Assembly (NCBI RefSeq): GCF_938045625.1
Contig: NZ_CALIAV010000003.1
Location: forward strand, 1-8,044
Direction: 5' to 3'
Length of the DNA stretch: 8,044 nucleotides
Source: an uncultured Campylobacter sp.
Lineage (GTDB): Bacteria > Campylobacterota > Campylobacteria > Campylobacterales > Campylobacteraceae
Both the position numbers and the translations under genes were made by a program. This document shows, in pieces, positions 6,279-8,044 of the stretch. Under the pieces are notes generated by a model, which had not been told where the DNA came from, searched no databases, and saw only the letters and a program-made list of their open reading frames with translations. Every line of letters starts with the position of its first letter. Within the stretch, counting starts at the first letter, position 1.

Positions 6279-7355
6279 ATGAATAGAAAGCTAAATTTTA
6301 GTGCGGGCCCCTCTGCTCTGCCTCTTAGTGTGCTGGAGTGCGCACAAAACGAGCTCACCGACTATCGGGGCAAGGGCTTTTCGATAATGGAAATCAGCCA
6401 CCGAAGCAAGATTTTTGAAGAGGTGCACTACGGCGCGATGACTAAGGCGCGCGAGCTATACGGTATCGGCGAGGAATTTGACGTGCTATTTTTGCAAGGC
6501 GGCGCGCATTTACAGTTTGCGATGATACCGCTAAATTTAGCCGCCAAAGGCGTCGCACAGTACGCAGATACGGGCGTCTGGACGAGCAAGGCGATCAAAG
6601 AAGCCGCAAACGTCGGCGTAGCCTACGAAGTGGTCGCCAGCAGCAAGGAAACCTCCTACGACCGCATCCCTGAGGTTAAATTTGGTGATGACGCCGCATA
6701 CGGCTATGTCTGCACGAACAACACAATCTACGGCACGCAGTACCGCGAGTTGCCTCGCTCCAAAGCTCCGCTAGTAGTCGATGCGTCGAGCGATTTTTTC
6801 TCGCGACCGGTTGATTTCACGGACGTGGGGCTGCTATACGGCGGCGCGCAGAAAAATGCCGGCCCAAGCGGCGTAACCGTCGTCATCATCCGCAAAGATA
6901 TGCTGGAGCGAGCCTGCATGGATCGCACTCCGACGATGCTTCGCTACGACACGCACGCGTCGGCCTCGTCGCTATACAACACGCCTCCGACATTTGGTAT
7001 ATATCTGCTAAATTTGACGCTGGGCTGGATGCAGGAGCAGGGCGGTTTATCGGCGATAAACGAGATAAACGAGCAAAAGGCGGCGCTACTTTACGGCGCG
7101 ATCGATGGTTCTGGCGGCTTTTACAAAGGTCACGCGCAAAAAGATAGCCGCTCGCTGATGAACGTTAGCTTTACCATCGCAAACCGCGAGCTGGAGGCGG
7201 CCTTTATCGCCGAGTCCGAAAATGCGGGCATGCTGGGTCTAAAAGGACACCGTCACGTAGGCGGCATCAGAGCCTCTATCTACAACGCCGTAAGTATCGA
7301 AAACGTGCGAACTTTGGCTGAGTTTATGAAAGAATTTGCGAGGAAAAACGGGTAA
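6279..7355 (+). CDS. serC: Phosphoserine aminotransferase
   Basis: SerC is the PLP enzyme that converts 3-phosphohydroxypyruvate and glutamate to phosphoserine in serine biosynthesis, and in some bacteria also works in the PLP pathway. The protein begins MNRKLNFSAGPSALP; I chose ATG 6279 over the TTG at 6264 because AAGGAG lies 5 nt upstream and the family starts directly with this stretch. At 358 residues it is family length. Motifs are EISHRSKIFEE (38-48), FLQGGAHLQF (71-80) for cofactor phosphate binding, CTNNTIYGTQY (145-155), VVDASSDFFSRP (166-177) with the PLP-nitrogen Asp, the Schiff-base Lys192 in GGAQKNAGPSG (188-198), and GHRHVGGIRASIYNA (323-337) at the C-terminus. It is transcribed divergently from the CYTH-CHAD operon. 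The stop TAA lies inside TAAATTT. Confidence 0.97.
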   Translation: MNRKLNFSAGPSALPLSVLECAQNELTDYRGKGFSIMEISHRSKIFEEVHYGAMTKARELYGIGEEFDVLFLQGGAHLQFAMIPLNLAAKGVAQYADTGVWTSKAIKEAANVGVAYEVVASSKETSYDRIPEVKFGDDAAYGYVCTNNTIYGTQYRELPRSKAPLVVDASSDFFSRPVDFTDVGLLYGGAQKNAGPSGVTVVIIRKDMLERACMDRTPTMLRYDTHASASSLYNTPPTFGIYLLNLTLGWMQEQGGLSAINEINEQKAALLYGAIDGSGGFYKGHAQKDSRSLMNVSFTIANRELEAAFIAESENAGMLGLKGHRHVGGIRASIYNAVSIENVRTLAEFMKEFARKNG

Positions 7356-7397
7356 ATTTGGCTAGACGCGCCGCTCGAAATTGGATTTGTTTCGGGT

Positions 7398-7438
7398 AAA
7401 TTTAAACTCGGGGTTTAAATTTGGGGCGCGCCAAATTT
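7398..7438 (+). terminator. Overlapping hairpins after serC, probable terminator
   Basis: Hairpin A pairs AAATTTAAAC (7398-7407) with GTTTAAATTT (7413-7422), a perfect 10-bp stem with a 5-nt loop. Hairpin B pairs AAATTTGG (7417-7424) with CCAAATTT (7431-7438), a perfect 8-bp stem with a GGCGCG loop, and is followed by TTTTGCTTTTT. The two share 7417-7422 and so exclude each other. Hairpin B has the better terminator shape and lies about 60 nt after the serC stop. Confidence 0.5.
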
Positions 7439-7450
7439 TGCTTTTTACTC

Positions 7451-7491
7451 AAATTTAAGCGGCTTTGGCTTGTAAGCGGCCGCTTAAGTTT
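7451..7491. repeat. Inverted repeat with embedded 14-bp palindrome
   Basis: The arm 7451-7463 pairs with 7479-7491 over 13 positions, one of them a G-U wobble, around a 15-nt loop. The second arm also contains TAAGCGGCCGCTTA (7473-7486), a perfect 14-bp palindrome that could fold on its own instead. On the plus strand it is followed by GCTTTGGTTTT. It may be a second terminator for serC or a binding site. Confidence 0.6.
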
Positions 7492-7555
7492 GCTTTGGTT
7501 TTACGGCGAGCCAATTTTAAATTTACCTAGTTAAATTTAGCTCGCGCTTGCCTTT

Positions 7556-7598
7556 TGTTATACATTTTAAATTTGACTGCATAAGGCGAAATTTGGAG
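7556..7598 (+). promoter_or_regulatory. Possible promoter of the partial membrane-protein gene
   Basis: TG at 7556-7557 plus one base and TATACA (7559-7564, four of six matches) make an extended -10. GGAG at 7595-7598 lies 5 nt before the TTG at 7604. No good upstream box is seen, so the promoter is tentative while the ribosome site is good. Confidence 0.35.
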
Positions 7599-7603
7599 AA
7601 AAT

Positions 7604-8044
7604 TTGATAAACTACGACGAAAATCCGATAATCATAAACGACTACGGCGCCTATTTTGAAAAAAATGCCATTATTTTTATAAGTATTTTTTCATTTTATA
7701 TGTTTTTTACTTCTGATTTTAAATTGATAGAAATTTTTGGTATTCAAAATTTAAGTTACTTAGTTTGGCTACTTTTGCTTATATTTTTGCTACCTTTTAT
7801 ATTTTGCTGGTGTCTTAGATGTAAGGACAGACCGTCATATTTTAAATTTGAAAAAGAAAAAATAGCATATGTATACCACGAGCCAATAAAACCTATTTCT
7901 AAGCAAATCATTAATTGGCTATATTTTAGCAGTGCGGTATATAAGCCAAAAATTTGCGATATTCGTAATATAAAAGAGATAAATTTCTGCGTTGTTTCCG
8001 AGCTTTTTAATAGATTTAGCAGGTTTCATTATTTTAAGCCTTAT
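7604..8044 (+). CDS. Partial gene: two-helix membrane protein of unknown family
   Basis: This frame is open for 147 codons from TTG 7604 to the window end, so the 3' part is missing. There is no earlier ATG with a ribosome site; GGAG at 7595-7598 fits the TTG. The protein begins (M)INYDENPIIINDYGAYFEKN, followed by two hydrophobic segments at about 22-35 and 52-71 (SYLVWLLLLIFLLPFIFCWC), then a polar, basic part (from 72) with YFKFEKEKIAYVYHEP and several Tyr, Phe, Lys and Ile residues that could form a cytoplasmic beta domain. I do not recognise the family. From about 7660 the DNA is far richer in A and T than serC and the operons, while the first 18 or so codons look normal for the window. 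Transfer or mosaic exchange is a reasonable guess. The TTG and the long open frame support a real gene. Confidence 0.6.
   Translation, partial: MINYDENPIIINDYGAYFEKNAIIFISIFSFYMFFTSDFKLIEIFGIQNLSYLVWLLLLIFLLPFIFCWCLRCKDRPSYFKFEKEKIAYVYHEPIKPISKQIINWLYFSSAVYKPKICDIRNIKEINFCVVSELFNRFSRFHYFKPY

Overview
The window looks like chromosome of a Campylobacter (Campylobacterota) from the higher-GC oral/enteric group, such as the C. showae/rectus/curvus/concisus kind. This rests on the gene families (short-form XseA, menaquinone-type UbiE/MenG, SerC), on Campylobacter-like promoters (TTTAA-type upstream box plus a TATAAT-like -10), and on the extreme frequency of the word AAATTT (about 75 copies by hand count). 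The species is an inference; no rRNA or marker gene is present to fix it.

Layout, left to right. Positions 1-324 hold no gene I can support, only a weak terminator-like hairpin. From 2726 down to 325, on the minus strand, lies a tight four-gene set: a CsgG-like lipoprotein, a DUF4810 lipoprotein with a repetitive tail, a DUF799 (GNA1162-like) lipoprotein, and a small cytoplasmic coiled-coil protein of the DIP1984 family. The first three each have a signal peptide and lipobox and form a recurrent outer-membrane lipoprotein trio of unknown function; no curli subunit gene is seen. A Campylobacter-type promoter sits just upstream at about 2755-2780.

From 6135 down to 2833, also minus, is a second operon: a CYTH-CHAD protein (triphosphate/polyphosphate-linked, TTG start), ubiE/menG (menaquinone methylation) and xseA (exonuclease VII large subunit). 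Gaps are 10 nt or overlapping, so co-transcription is likely although the functions differ. Divergently, serC (phosphoserine aminotransferase) runs plus from 6279 to 7355, with both promoters in the 143-nt spacer.

Positions 7356-7603 are a palindrome-rich spacer holding overlapping alternative hairpins. After it a partial plus-strand membrane-protein gene (7604 to the window end) starts with TTG and soon changes to much more AT-rich sequence than the rest of the window, which suggests acquired or mosaic DNA.

No RNA gene, CRISPR array, insertion sequence or attachment site was recognised. The features most worth a second look are the lipoprotein trio plus its DIP1984 partner, the AAATTT word that supplies start and stop codons, the overlapping hairpins after serC, and the composition break in the last gene.
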